Counted from the first letter of the stretch, positions 1 to 8,224 are shown. The stretch is 64,000 bases of DNA from an uncultured Helicobacteraceae bacterium (GCA_944323755.1 CALUTR010000003.1:124001-188000), one strand, 5' to 3'. The notes: a model not told the origin generated them from the sequence alone. Made by a program: numbers and translations.

Positions 1-2
1 GC

Positions 3-1211
3 AAGGTGCTTCATAGGGGTCATTCATTAAGCAATATCACAAGTGGAGCTGGTAGAACTCATTATAATGGTTGGAGTGAAGTTGCTCTTCCATCTGATAT
101 TGAATTTATAGAAATTTATGGCGGACACAATGTATTTTATGCATTACCAAAAGAAGGTAATTTTTTATATGTATGGGGAGTAAATTCAAGCGGATGTGCT
201 GGTAGTGGTGATATCAATAATATAGAGATTCCAAAGAAGATTGCCTTAAACTTTCGTCCAAAAAAGATATTAAGTGGTAATTCTATTACAACTGGCAAAC
301 AAACAACATTGATTTTAAGCGAGGAAGGCAAGGTTTATGGTGCTGGCAATAATGCATGTGGAGAATTAGGTATTGGCAATACAATTAATTCTAGCACATT
401 TGTAGAATCTCCATATTTGCAAAATATACAAGATATTTCATTTGCTAGTAATGGAACAAATGGTTATGCACTAGCATTTGATGAAGATGGTAATCTTTGG
501 GGTTGGGGATATAACATAAGTGGGAATCTTGGTCTTAATTCAAATGTAAATGTAAATATACCTACAAAGATAACATTTAATTCAAAAGTAACTGCTATTA
601 GCACATCTATTAATAACACAACCGCAACATCATTAATTTTATTAGAAGATAAAAGTGTTCGTGGAGCTGGTTACAACACCGAATATCAATTAAGTACGAA
701 TAATACAACAAACTCTAATGTTTTTATTAGAACTTTAAAAGCAAGTGGTGATGATCTATCAAATATACGAAGTATATATGCTAGTAGTTATAGAGGGACT
801 TGTTTTGCCATAGATGAAGATAATAATCTGTGGAGTTGGGGATATGGCGGATTTGGTTTTGGAGATAGTAGAGAAGGCAATAATAGCGGAGCAACTATTT
901 GTCTAGAAAATGTAGAACTTATAGAATATGATTCCACAAGTAACACAAGAGTTTTTGCAAAATTAAAGGACGCTAATTCAATCTTGGCATTTGGTTTTAA
1001 TACAGATTCTAGTTTAGGCATTGGAAATGCAACTAATACAAGGAGTTTTACACCGCTAAGAGTTCCTGAAAAATTGAAAGATTTTAAATTATATAGTTTC
1101 TCTTCAAATGCTAATTTAATTGCCATATGTAATGATGATGTTTATTCCTGCGGAACTAGTGTAGATGGTAGTTTAAAGATTAATATTTCTACATTGCAAA
1201 GCCAACTTTAG
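3..1211 (+). CDS. RCC1-repeat protein, probable prophage tail fibre (5' end outside window)
   Basis: The frame is open to the left edge. The GTG at position 6 has no room for a visible ribosome binding site, so this is probably the C-terminal part of a longer protein. About 400 residues are visible. They contain at least six RCC1-like units about 50-60 residues apart with Gly-rich cores such as GAGNNACGELGIGN, WGWGYNISGNLG, GAGYNTEYQL and FGFNTDSSLGIGN. RCC1 repeats fold as a beta-propeller. It lies directly upstream of a DUF4376-like gene and of tail and lysis genes, so a receptor-binding tail fibre tip is the likeliest role. That role is inferred from position, not from a fibre-specific motif. 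Confidence 0.6.
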   Translation, partial: KVLHRGHSLSNITSGAGRTHYNGWSEVALPSDIEFIEIYGGHNVFYALPKEGNFLYVWGVNSSGCAGSGDINNIEIPKKIALNFRPKKILSGNSITTGKQTTLILSEEGKVYGAGNNACGELGIGNTINSSTFVESPYLQNIQDISFASNGTNGYALAFDEDGNLWGWGYNISGNLGLNSNVNVNIPTKITFNSKVTAISTSINNTTATSLILLEDKSVRGAGYNTEYQLSTNNTTNSNVFIRTLKASGDDLSNIRSIYASSYRGTCFAIDEDNNLWSWGYGGFGFGDSREGNNSGATICLENVELIEYDSTSNTRVFAKLKDANSILAFGFNTDSSLGIGNATNTRSFTPLRVPEKLKDFKLYSFSSNANLIAICNDDVYSCGTSVDGSLKINISTLQSQL

Positions 1212-1220
1212 GAGTTATTG

Positions 1221-1769
1221 ATGTTAAATATTTATGAGTTAGATAAGAAGCGTATTTTAGAGGTAAAAGGTGAATATGAATTTATATGTGAAGATGAAAA
1301 CAATATCTATGTAAGAGCTGAAAATTTAGATAATCCTTTTAAAATAAGCTCTATTCCATTGTCATATGAATTGAGTTTAACAGAAGAGTTAAATAAGCTA
1401 AAAGAACAAAAAATAAATGAAATGAATGCAAAATGTGATGAGTTGCTTACTGAGTTTAGTAGCTCTGCACTTGGTGAAGAGTATATATATGATGCAAAAT
1501 TAGAAGATCAGTTAAATTTAATGGGTTTAGTATCTGCAAATATAGATAGTTTTTTTAGATGTAGAAAAAAAGAAGGCTTAAAAGCTAACATAGAACATAC
1601 CAAAGAACAATTAAAACAAGTTTATATCGATGGACTAACTTATAAAAGTGAAATCATCTATATATGTGGTGTATTAAAGGCTTATATTTTAGAACAAAAC
1701 TCTAAGGATGTATTACAAGATCTCCAATGGGAAGATTATAAAAAAATACAAGAGAGTAAGAATGTCTAG
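1221..1769 (+). CDS. DUF4376-like prophage protein, possible tail fibre accessory
   Basis: This is a 182-residue protein. ATG 1221 is chosen because GGAG lies 6 bases upstream; a TTG directly before it has no proper spacing. The middle (about 70-165) is helical and charged, with CDELLTEF and a C-terminal HTKEQLKQVY segment that resembles DUF4376 domains found in prophage tail genes next to fibre genes. It starts 9 bases after the RCC1 fibre and its 3' end overlaps the next gene by 8 bases, so it is co-translated with the tail block. A fibre assembly or attachment role is plausible but not shown. Confidence 0.55.
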   Translation: MLNIYELDKKRILEVKGEYEFICEDENNIYVRAENLDNPFKISSIPLSYELSLTEELNKLKEQKINEMNAKCDELLTEFSSSALGEEYIYDAKLEDQLNLMGLVSANIDSFFRCRKKEGLKANIEHTKEQLKQVYIDGLTYKSEIIYICGVLKAYILEQNSKDVLQDLQWEDYKKIQESKNV

Positions 1770-2133
1770 CTTTACAAAACCTCTTAGAGTAGAAGTTTTA
1801 GATAATGGCAGATTATATAAGCTTATGCAACGCTTTGTTTATTATAGAGAAAAGAACAAAAGTTCAACCATAATAATTCCTAGAGGTTTCATTACCGATT
1901 TTGCGACTATACCTAGATTTCTATGGACTATACTCCCACCTTTTGGTAAATATACAAAATGTGCTGTATTGCACGATTATTTATGTTTATTATATTCTAA
2001 AGGCAAAATATCCAGAAAAGAAGCAGATAATATATTTTTAGAATCTATGAATGCCGTAAAAATACCATATATAACAAAATATAGTCTTTATTTTGGTGTT
2101 AGATTCTATGCAATTTTTAAAGGCTATAAATGA
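1762..2133 (+). CDS. DUF1353 family prophage protein
   Basis: This is a 123-residue protein. ATG 1762 follows an AGAGAG ribosome binding site, and upstream in-frame codons lie inside the preceding gene. The sequence carries the DUF1353 signature: PRGFITDFATIPRF near residues 42-55, then LHDYLC with a conserved His-Asp pair, and a C-terminal Tyr-rich helix. DUF1353 proteins occur widely in Mu-like and other tailed prophages, and their biochemical function is unknown. The gene overlaps its downstream neighbour by 4 bases (ATGA), which indicates translational coupling with the lysis block. Confidence 0.8.
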   Translation: MSSFTKPLRVEVLDNGRLYKLMQRFVYYREKNKSSTIIIPRGFITDFATIPRFLWTILPPFGKYTKCAVLHDYLCLLYSKGKISRKEADNIFLESMNAVKIPYITKYSLYFGVRFYAIFKGYK

Positions 2134-2432
2134 AAGTGCATACAAGATTTCAAGATAAAGTAATATTTATAGGTATGAGTATTGTGATTATAGTGTGTTT
2201 TGTAACTAGTGTAATCACTATGATTGTTCTTTATGGTCATAATTATATATTTTGGCAAAATGCAACACCATGCTATATAGATAATTCTTTTGAATGTTTA
2301 TCAAATTTACTACTTAAAGAAAGCTCACTTAGTGGAAATATATTGTTATCTATATCATTACTTGGCTCACTTAATGGGATTGTTGCTTCTCTTGCATTTA
2401 TTATTCTTTATAAGTTTGAAAAATATGAATAA
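2130..2432 (+). CDS. small two-TM prophage membrane protein
   Basis: This 100-residue protein has two hydrophobic helices (about 10-34 and 70-92). The loop between them holds two Cys and is probably periplasmic. It is coupled to the DUF1353 gene by an ATGA overlap and precedes a holin-like gene. The position suggests a lysis function, such as a second holin or an antiholin. No family signature was recognised, so the role is inferred from context alone. Confidence 0.5.
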   Translation: MKVHTRFQDKVIFIGMSIVIIVCFVTSVITMIVLYGHNYIFWQNATPCYIDNSFECLSNLLLKESSLSGNILLSISLLGSLNGIVASLAFIILYKFEKYE

Positions 2433-2444
2433 TTAGGCATATAG

Positions 2445-2750
2445 ATGGATTTTAATTCAAACTGGAAATACTTATGGGTATTTATAATGTCATTAATTAT
2501 GGCTTTTTTAACTGTACTAAGATTCTGCAATAGTGAAGAAAAGCAAGATAAAAGCTCATTTTTTAGAGAACTTCTCATTGAAACAATAGGTTCAATGTTT
2601 TTAACATTTTTATTCTATGAAATATGTATTTATTTCGGACTACCTCACACATTATCAGTAATGTTAGGTGGTGGAGCAGGATTTTTGGGGATTAAAACTT
2701 TAAGAGCCATTGCCATTAAATGGCTTGAAAATAAATTCAATGCGAAATAA
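2445..2750 (+). CDS. putative phage holin
   Basis: This is a 101-residue membrane protein with hydrophobic segments at about 9-27, 46-66 and 72-90, a Gly-rich turn (MLGGGAGFLG) and a short basic C-terminus ending KWLENKF. That architecture, and the GGGAGFLG motif ahead of an amphipathic tail, resemble the LydA/HP1 holin-type families. It lies immediately before a DUF5675 gene and a spanin pair, which fits a lysis cassette. Holins form the inner-membrane pores that start lysis. Assignment to an exact holin family is uncertain. Confidence 0.6.
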   Translation: MDFNSNWKYLWVFIMSLIMAFLTVLRFCNSEEKQDKSSFFRELLIETIGSMFLTFLFYEICIYFGLPHTLSVMLGGGAGFLGIKTLRAIAIKWLENKFNAK

Positions 2751-2760
2751 AGGAGATATT

Positions 2761-3279
2761 ATGCGATATAAAGTGATATTACAAAGACTCTATGAATATA
2801 GCAATGTAAGAAAACCACCACATATTAAATTAGAAGATTCTACTATTGGCAGCTTTGTTGTATATGATGAGGGTAATAATGAAATATTTAAATGTTTTAG
2901 TTTGGAGAATATAGGTCCTAGCACTGATATTCCAAATAAAGATAAAAGAATTATGCCAAGAGTGTATTCTATTGAATGGAGTGAAACAAGCATAGCTGTG
3001 CCAAAAAAATATAAAAATAAAGTTGGTAATAAAAATTTAGGTAAAGGACTTCTCCTTACTTGTGATCGAGAGTTGCCTGAATTTAGACATAGAAGAATCT
3101 TAATTCATATAGGTAATTATCCACAAGATACTGAAGGTTGTATATTATTAGGTATGTATAAATCTAGCAAAGATGGTGTAATAAATAACTCTACATTAGC
3201 GGTGCAAACATTTTATGATCTAGTTGCAAAATATGGTGTAGAAAATTTTCAATTAGAAATAAGAGAGATTGAACAATGA
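2761..3279 (+). CDS. DUF5675 family prophage protein in lysis cassette
   Basis: This is a 172-residue protein. ATG 2761 has AGGAG 6 bases upstream. The sequence has the DUF5675 layout: an N-terminal LQRLYEY strand, FKCFSLEN near residue 45, RILIHIGNYPQDTEGCILLG near 115-135, and a C-terminal helix. The His-x-Gly-Asn and Glu-Gly-Cys-Ile pattern resembles an L,D-transpeptidase or hydrolase active-site region. It sits between a holin-like gene and spanins, where an endolysin is normally encoded, so it is a candidate lysis enzyme. No conventional lysozyme or amidase is visible in the window. Confidence 0.7.
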   Translation: MRYKVILQRLYEYSNVRKPPHIKLEDSTIGSFVVYDEGNNEIFKCFSLENIGPSTDIPNKDKRIMPRVYSIEWSETSIAVPKKYKNKVGNKNLGKGLLLTCDRELPEFRHRRILIHIGNYPQDTEGCILLGMYKSSKDGVINNSTLAVQTFYDLVAKYGVENFQLEIREIEQ

Positions 3280-3614
3280 ATTATGTATCTATTGTAAAAT
3301 CAATCAATATAACTATTATTGCATTATGTTTAATAACTATTTTAATTATGGTGATAGAGTATGCAAACCTAAAATCTAAACTCACTCACCAAGAATTGCA
3401 AAATATATCTTTAAATAAGGCATTGGATAATCAGAATAAGGCTATACAAAAATTATATATTGATATAGAAACATATAAAGCAAAGAAACCAGAAATAAAA
3501 GAAAAAATTATATATAAATATAAATCTCTTCCAGTATCAAATAATAATTCTTGTGTAGAAATACTAGATTCTATCAAACTCAAGGTTAAGACTTGGTATG
3601 GAGTGCAAGAATGA
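3276..3614 (+). CDS. Rz-like inner-membrane spanin
   Basis: This 112-residue protein has an N-terminal membrane helix (about 8-28) followed by a Lys/Gln/Asn-rich coiled coil (30-75) and a periplasmic tail with one Cys. It overlaps the previous gene by 4 bases and the next by 4 bases. The next gene encodes a short lipoprotein. A single-TM coiled-coil protein paired with a lipoprotein at the end of a lysis cassette is the standard two-component spanin arrangement, which fuses inner and outer membranes at lysis. Sequence identity to known Rz proteins cannot be judged by eye. Confidence 0.65.
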   Translation: MNYVSIVKSINITIIALCLITILIMVIEYANLKSKLTHQELQNISLNKALDNQNKAIQKLYIDIETYKAKKPEIKEKIIYKYKSLPVSNNNSCVEILDSIKLKVKTWYGVQE

Positions 3615-3817
3615 AAAAATATTTATTGTTCGTATATTTGTTATTTGTTGGCTGTTCTCCTTCTGTAATTTATGAAGAAGTAAAGATACCTATTAAATGC
3701 AATATTCCTAAAACACAAAAACCAATATACTCTAATGATATAGAACAAGATATCACAAATATTCTAATTTACAATGAAGTATTGCAAAATGATTTAGAAG
3801 TATGCACAAATCAATAA
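3611..3817 (+). CDS. Rz1-like outer-membrane spanin lipoprotein
   Basis: This is a 68-residue lipoprotein. ATG 3611 overlaps the Rz-like stop codon (ATGA). It opens with MKKYLLFVYLLFVGC, a signal peptide with lipobox LFVGC. The mature part is short with a few prolines and two more Cys, as is common in Rz1-type o-spanins. It would pair with the upstream coiled-coil i-spanin across the periplasm. It is the last gene of the lysis block and is followed by about 50 bases of AT-rich DNA before the tail sheath gene. Confidence 0.65.
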   Translation: MKKYLLFVYLLFVGCSPSVIYEEVKIPIKCNIPKTQKPIYSNDIEQDITNILIYNEVLQNDLEVCTNQ

Positions 3818-3823
3818 GTCTTA

Positions 3824-3839
3824 TAAATATTAATATTTA
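3824..3839. repeat. perfect 16-bp AT palindrome before the tail genes
   Basis: The 16 bases are a perfect inverted repeat of A and T only, lying in the 51-base gap between the spanin gene and the tail sheath gene. It could be an operator or part of a promoter for the tail operon. In DNA this AT-rich, chance is a real alternative. Confidence 0.3.
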
Positions 3840-3868
3840 AACTTATTAATACTTATAAAAGAGGTAGC

Positions 3869-4975
3869 ATGCCAAGTAAATATGGAATTAATATAGAACT
3901 TTATAATAGTTCTACATCTAGCTATGATATAAACAATACGAGACCTATTGCAATAGTTGGTGATGATGATAAGGTTAGTGGATTGCGATATTTTAGTTCT
4001 ATTAAATCTGCACTTGCTGAAATTGGTAATGGCAGCATCAAAAATGCGATTTTAGATCTAGATGCAACTAATATTAATACTCAAATTATAATCTCTGCAT
4101 TTACAAAAAATACACAAGGAGATGATCTAGAACAGCAAAATATTAATAAAGCTATAAATGCTATAACATTGTTAAAGCAATCAGAACAAGAGCTTAGCTT
4201 TAAGCCAAAGTTCATTATTGCACCTGAATATAATGATAGTGGCGTTTGGGAAAAACTAAAACAAATTGCTACTTACTTAAGGGCAGTTTATGCAATTGAG
4301 TTAAAATCAAATAATGAAACATCAATAAATGAAGAATTAGAAGCTATTAGCACTAATAGAGCAATTATATCTTTTCAAAAAGTTCAAAGAATAGATAAGG
4401 TTGTTAGACCAGCTTCTGTTTTCTTAATAGCTTTATATGCAAAAGTTATGGCAAGTAGTGATTTTGGATTTGCCCAAACTTATTCTAATCGCACTATAGA
4501 TGGTATTATAGGAATTATTGATACAATAGAATATATACAAGGCGAAGACTGCGTAGCAGATAGATTAAGGGCTAAAGGTGTAACTACTATTTTTGTAGAT
4601 AATGGAATTAGGGCTTGGGGGAGACATACTAGAGAAAATGAATTGGGTTTAGAAAGTCTTCATTCTATAGTGATTTTTGACACAATAATTGATACATTAT
4701 TTGAATCTCAAAAAGAAGCCATAGACAAACAAGTGGCAGATATGGTTAAAAAAATACAAGATGATATTGATACTTTTTATAGAAAGTTAGTTGCAAATAA
4801 TGTATTAGTTGGATATGAAATATCGCTACCTGCTGATCTTAATACAAATGAAGCAATTGCAGAAGGTGAGATTTATATAAAGCAAGAAATTCAAGAAATG
4901 CCACTTATCTCTAGAATTGTTAATAAGATATATAGAGTAACTAAATATAGCACACAATTAATCAAGGAGTTATAA
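3869..4975 (+). CDS. phage tail sheath protein (P2 FI-like)
   Basis: This 368-residue protein has an AGAGG ribosome binding site 4 bases before ATG. It shows the tail sheath features: an N-terminal strand, RPIAIVGDDD near residue 30, a central LxLLKQS..KPKFIIAPEY segment, FAQTYSNRTIDGI near 200, and a C-terminal domain with RVNKIYR-like strands. Sheath subunits polymerise around the tail tube and contract during infection, so this prophage belongs to the contractile-tail type. The gene is followed without a gap by the tube gene. Confidence 0.88.
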   Translation: MPSKYGINIELYNSSTSSYDINNTRPIAIVGDDDKVSGLRYFSSIKSALAEIGNGSIKNAILDLDATNINTQIIISAFTKNTQGDDLEQQNINKAINAITLLKQSEQELSFKPKFIIAPEYNDSGVWEKLKQIATYLRAVYAIELKSNNETSINEELEAISTNRAIISFQKVQRIDKVVRPASVFLIALYAKVMASSDFGFAQTYSNRTIDGIIGIIDTIEYIQGEDCVADRLRAKGVTTIFVDNGIRAWGRHTRENELGLESLHSIVIFDTIIDTLFESQKEAIDKQVADMVKKIQDDIDTFYRKLVANNVLVGYEISLPADLNTNEAIAEGEIYIKQEIQEMPLISRIVNKIYRVTKYSTQLIKEL

Positions 4976-5478
4976 TGCAATTTACACCACAAGCCTTTAC
5001 GGGCGGAAATGTATTTATAGATGGTATAGGTGCTTTAGGGGTTCTAAAAACTTTTGAACCACCAAAATTAGAATATGATATTATAGAGGCAAGTGCTAGT
5101 ATAGGCAAATATGAGAAAGTATTGCCTAGCTTAAAACCACTATCTTGTAAAATTACTTTAAGTGATATTAATGAAATGCTAATAGCTCCACTTAGCACAT
5201 TAATTCCTAAAGTAATTTATATAAAGAAAAACATGACTAGCACAGGAATATCACAACAAGATATACAGATTATTGCGACAATGGGTGGTGTTGTAAAAAT
5301 AGGCGAATTACCACAATTTGAGATGCTAAAAGAGGTTGAATTTAGTTTTGAGATGGCTGTATATTCATTCTCATATCAAGTTAATAAAAAACCACTAATT
5401 ATGTATGATATTGAAAATTCAATTTATATGGTTAATGGAATTGACCAGTTTGCAAATATTAGAAAAAATATAACATAA
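4975..5478 (+). CDS. phage major tail tube protein (P2 FII-like)
   Basis: This is a 167-residue protein that starts on the last base of the sheath stop codon. It has the tail tube layout: GGNVFIDGIG near the N-terminus, KPLSCKITLSDIN around residue 60, a beta-rich core, and a C-terminal EVEFSFEMAVYSF segment. Length and position match P2 FII-type tube proteins (about 170 residues). It would form the rigid tube inside the contractile sheath. Confidence 0.87.
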   Translation: MQFTPQAFTGGNVFIDGIGALGVLKTFEPPKLEYDIIEASASIGKYEKVLPSLKPLSCKITLSDINEMLIAPLSTLIPKVIYIKKNMTSTGISQQDIQIIATMGGVVKIGELPQFEMLKEVEFSFEMAVYSFSYQVNKKPLIMYDIENSIYMVNGIDQFANIRKNIT

Positions 5479-5487
5479 GGAGAATAA

Positions 5488-5748
5488 ATGCTAACATCAT
5501 TTGATAATGAAACTAAAACTTTTGTTTTTAGAGATAATCAACAAGTAATATTAAAAGAACCAACACTTTTACAGATACAATCTGCAAAGTCTAAAGCAAA
5601 AGATGATATATCATTAGTTAAAACATTGCTTATTGATATGAGCAATGGAGAATTAACTAGTGAATTTATAGATTCTTTACCAATTAAAGAATTTAAAAGA
5701 TTAAGTGAATGTGTAGCAGGTTTTATCGGTATTGATGAAAAGGACTAA
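5488..5748 (+). CDS. phage tail assembly chaperone (gpE-like)
   Basis: This is an 86-residue protein with AGGAG 6 bases upstream of ATG 5488. It is small and acidic, with KEPTLLQIQSAKSKA and a C-terminal VAGFIGIDEKD, like the tail assembly chaperones of Mu- and P2-type phages that wrap the tape measure protein. The position between tail tube and tape measure is the canonical one. A second reading frame without a start of its own follows in the -1 frame (see the next entry), as in the E/E+E' pair of P2. Confidence 0.75.
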   Translation: MLTSFDNETKTFVFRDNQQVILKEPTLLQIQSAKSKAKDDISLVKTLLIDMSNGELTSEFIDSLPIKEFKRLSECVAGFIGIDEKD

Positions 5749-5873
5749 GAGAAGGCATAGCCTTAATTGGTTATGCCTTGCATTTTACATTAAATGATAT
5801 TAAAAGTATGACTCCTAGTGAATTTATGGACTACTTTAAAATATCTAGGAAAATTAGCCAAATACCAAAATAA
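5739..5873 (+). CDS. E'-like extension of the tail chaperone, reached by probable -1 frameshift
   Basis: In the -1 frame relative to the chaperone there is an open stretch from just after a TGA (5736-5738) to the TAA at 5871-5873. It encodes 43 residues beyond the overlap, including GIALIGYALHF and MTPSEFMDYFK, which resemble the second half of P2-type E+E' chaperones. It has no start codon or ribosome binding site near its beginning. The frames overlap at GAA-AAG-GAC-TAA, and slippage of the Lys tRNA from AAG (5740-5742) back to AAA (5739-5741) just before the stop would join them. Confidence 0.62.
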   Translation, partial: KGLREGIALIGYALHFTLNDIKSMTPSEFMDYFKISRKISQIPK

Positions 5874-5940
5874 AATACATTTAATTATTAAATTCTAAGT
5901 TTTTTAGATTTGCTAAGATAGATCTTTGAATAATGTATTA

Positions 5941-6189
5941 TTATAGTTTTTTCATTAGTGATATTAGTATCATAGTTATGACATAGATTAATGGACTTAA
6001 TAAAATATATAGAATCTGCAATAAAAAGAACGCTATAAGAAAACAAGAAGTAAAGATAAACCATATATCAAAATTAGAAATTATTCCACCATATACAATA
6101 AAAGCAATATCAAATATTACAAATAAAAAAATAGCAATATAACTTATCTTCTTATGCCATTTATCTATTATATATCTAGCCTTTAGCAT
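5941..6189 (-). CDS. small membrane protein, probable prophage moron
   Basis: This is an 82-residue protein on the strand opposite to all tail genes, with three hydrophobic helices (about 16-35, 40-60, 63-79) and basic ends. A clear AAGGA site lies 6 bases before its ATG, and AT-rich DNA suitable for a -10 lies upstream, so it is likely a real gene with its own promoter. An inverted single gene between the tail chaperone and tape measure is typical of a moron. Superinfection exclusion or another host-modifying role is possible. No family was recognised. Confidence 0.55.
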   Translation of the reverse strand: MLKARYIIDKWHKKISYIAIFLFVIFDIAFIVYGGIISNFDIWFIFTSCFLIAFFLLQILYILLSPLIYVITMILISLMKKL

Positions 6190-6269
6190 ATAGTTTCCTT
6201 ATATTTGTTTAGATTCTAATTGTCTTATGAAATATATAATATATCCATTTTACTTAAAGGCTTGTAAAT

Positions 6270-8216
6270 ATGCAAACTGAAGTTACATTGAGATTAATTC
6301 CAGAATTAGATCATTTAACGAAAGCAATTAATAAAGTTACAAAAGATACAGAAAAAAGTTTATCTAAAAGCCTAGATAAGCCTATAGATAATTTAAGAAA
6401 TAAGATAAATAAAGAATTAGATTTTGGAAAATCAATCATTGGACCTAAACTACCAGATAGTGCATTAAATAATTTAAGAAATAAATTAAAAGAGGCTGCA
6501 AGTGTAAAACTAGATTTAGACTTTCAAGATGCAAATCTAAAATTAGATTCCATGCGTTATCAGATATTAGGAACATATGCAACATTTAAAGGATTGATAG
6601 AAAAACCACTATCTGTTGCAATGGAATTTGAAACATCAATGAGTGATGTCAAAAAGGTAGTAGATTTTAAAAGTAAAGATGAATTAAATGAGTTTCAAAA
6701 CGAAATATGGAATCTCACTAAAACTATTCCTCTTGCTGCTAAAGACTTAACAAATATTGTTGCAAGTGGAGGACAGCTTGGTCTAGATAAAAATATTTTA
6801 ATTCCATTTACTGATGTTGTAGCAAAAATGAGCACCGCCTTTGATATGAGCACTTCTGAGGCAGGTGAAACAATAGCAGGTCTTATGAAAAAAATGGGAA
6901 TAGGAATCGAGGATGTCAAGGATTTAGGCGATGCTATAAATTACATTGGTGCAAAGAGTGCAGGTAGTCCAAGAGAAGTTGTAAATATATTGGGTCGTAT
7001 AGGTGGTATGGCTAAAACTTTGGGATTAAGTAGTGAGCAAACTGCAGGACTTGCTGGAGCATTTGCAAATATGAAAATACCAGCGGAACAAAGTGCAACA
7101 GCAATTAATAAAATGCTTGGTGTTTTAGGAAGTGCAGATATGGGGACTGCAAATTTTAAAAAAGCTGTTAATCAGATTGGATTTGATGCAATAGAGTTAA
7201 AACAGATGATGGCAGATAATCCATTGCAAGGAATAATTAATGTTTTAAAAGGAATTGAAAGTGTTAATGATAGTGATAAAATTGGTATTTTAAAAAATTT
7301 ATTTGGCGAGGAAGCTGGACCTAAGATTGCTCAAATCACATCTAATATGAATGAATTTGAAAAGATATTATCTCTTGTATCAAAAAAAGAAAATTACATT
7401 AATAGCATGCAAGATGAATTTGATGAGGTTAGTAAAACAACTTCAAATTCTATGCAATTAATGAAAAATAGTTTTGCAAGGATAGCAAATAGTGTAGGTA
7501 GTATATTTTTACCACCACTATCATTAGTATTAAAAAAGATATCAGACATTTCTCATAATATTGCAGAGTTTGTAGAGAAAAATAGAACCCTTGTTACAAT
7601 CATTACTAGTGTGATAGGAGGACTATTTGCGTTAAAGACTATCTTAATTGGTGTAAAAATGGCTAGTGCTTTATCAACTCTTGCTTTATATCCTTTACAA
7701 AAAGCTTTTATATCATCTACTTTATTAGTAAGATCATTTGGAAATGCTACCGCTTTATTTTCAAGAATATTTGGCATTAGTATGTTAAGTATAAAAGGAG
7801 CGATTATTAGCACAGGCATTGGAGCATTAATGTTTGGTATTGGGGCATCTATTTATTATGTTTTAAATAATTGGGAATATGTTTCATCAAAATTAATAGC
7901 AATATGGTCAAATTTAAAAACTTATATATCATCGATACTAGATTGGATTTCTGATAAATTTAGTTTTGTAACTGATTTTATTGGAATAACAGATTCTGGT
8001 TCTAATATAGTTTATAACAATGATAATAATTTAAATACAAATGGTGTTATTGATAAGACAATATTAGAGAGAGAACAAAGTTTGCAAAATTTTTACACAT
8101 CTAATAATCTAAATAGACAGATTAATGATAATAAAACAATTTATATTAATACATCATCAAACCCAGATTCTATAGCAAAAGCTATATATAGTAATAGTTA
8201 TTCTTATTTAGATTAG
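6270..8216 (+). CDS. phage tail tape measure protein, TP901 family
   Basis: This is a 648-residue protein. The TP901 core lies at about 110-320, with MEFETSMSDVKK, ASGGQLGLD, GETIAGLMKKMG and a block reading LAGAFANMKIPAEQSATAI. It is followed by a helical region and two or three hydrophobic segments (about 430-530), then an Asn-rich C-terminus. Tape measure proteins set tail length and are ejected into the host membrane. It stands where P2 gene T would be, after the chaperone, with only the inverted moron between. Confidence 0.9.
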   Translation: MQTEVTLRLIPELDHLTKAINKVTKDTEKSLSKSLDKPIDNLRNKINKELDFGKSIIGPKLPDSALNNLRNKLKEAASVKLDLDFQDANLKLDSMRYQILGTYATFKGLIEKPLSVAMEFETSMSDVKKVVDFKSKDELNEFQNEIWNLTKTIPLAAKDLTNIVASGGQLGLDKNILIPFTDVVAKMSTAFDMSTSEAGETIAGLMKKMGIGIEDVKDLGDAINYIGAKSAGSPREVVNILGRIGGMAKTLGLSSEQTAGLAGAFANMKIPAEQSATAINKMLGVLGSADMGTANFKKAVNQIGFDAIELKQMMADNPLQGIINVLKGIESVNDSDKIGILKNLFGEEAGPKIAQITSNMNEFEKILSLVSKKENYINSMQDEFDEVSKTTSNSMQLMKNSFARIANSVGSIFLPPLSLVLKKISDISHNIAEFVEKNRTLVTIITSVIGGLFALKTILIGVKMASALSTLALYPLQKAFISSTLLVRSFGNATALFSRIFGISMLSIKGAIISTGIGALMFGIGASIYYVLNNWEYVSSKLIAIWSNLKTYISSILDWISDKFSFVTDFIGITDSGSNIVYNNDNNLNTNGVIDKTILEREQSLQNFYTSNNLNRQINDNKTIYINTSSNPDSIAKAIYSNSYSYLD

Positions 8217-8224
8217 GAGTTTAA

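Noticed and set aside
5941..6189. Toxin or antitoxin reading of the inverted gene
   Set aside because: It is a single gene with three helices and no partner frame. Moron is a simpler description.
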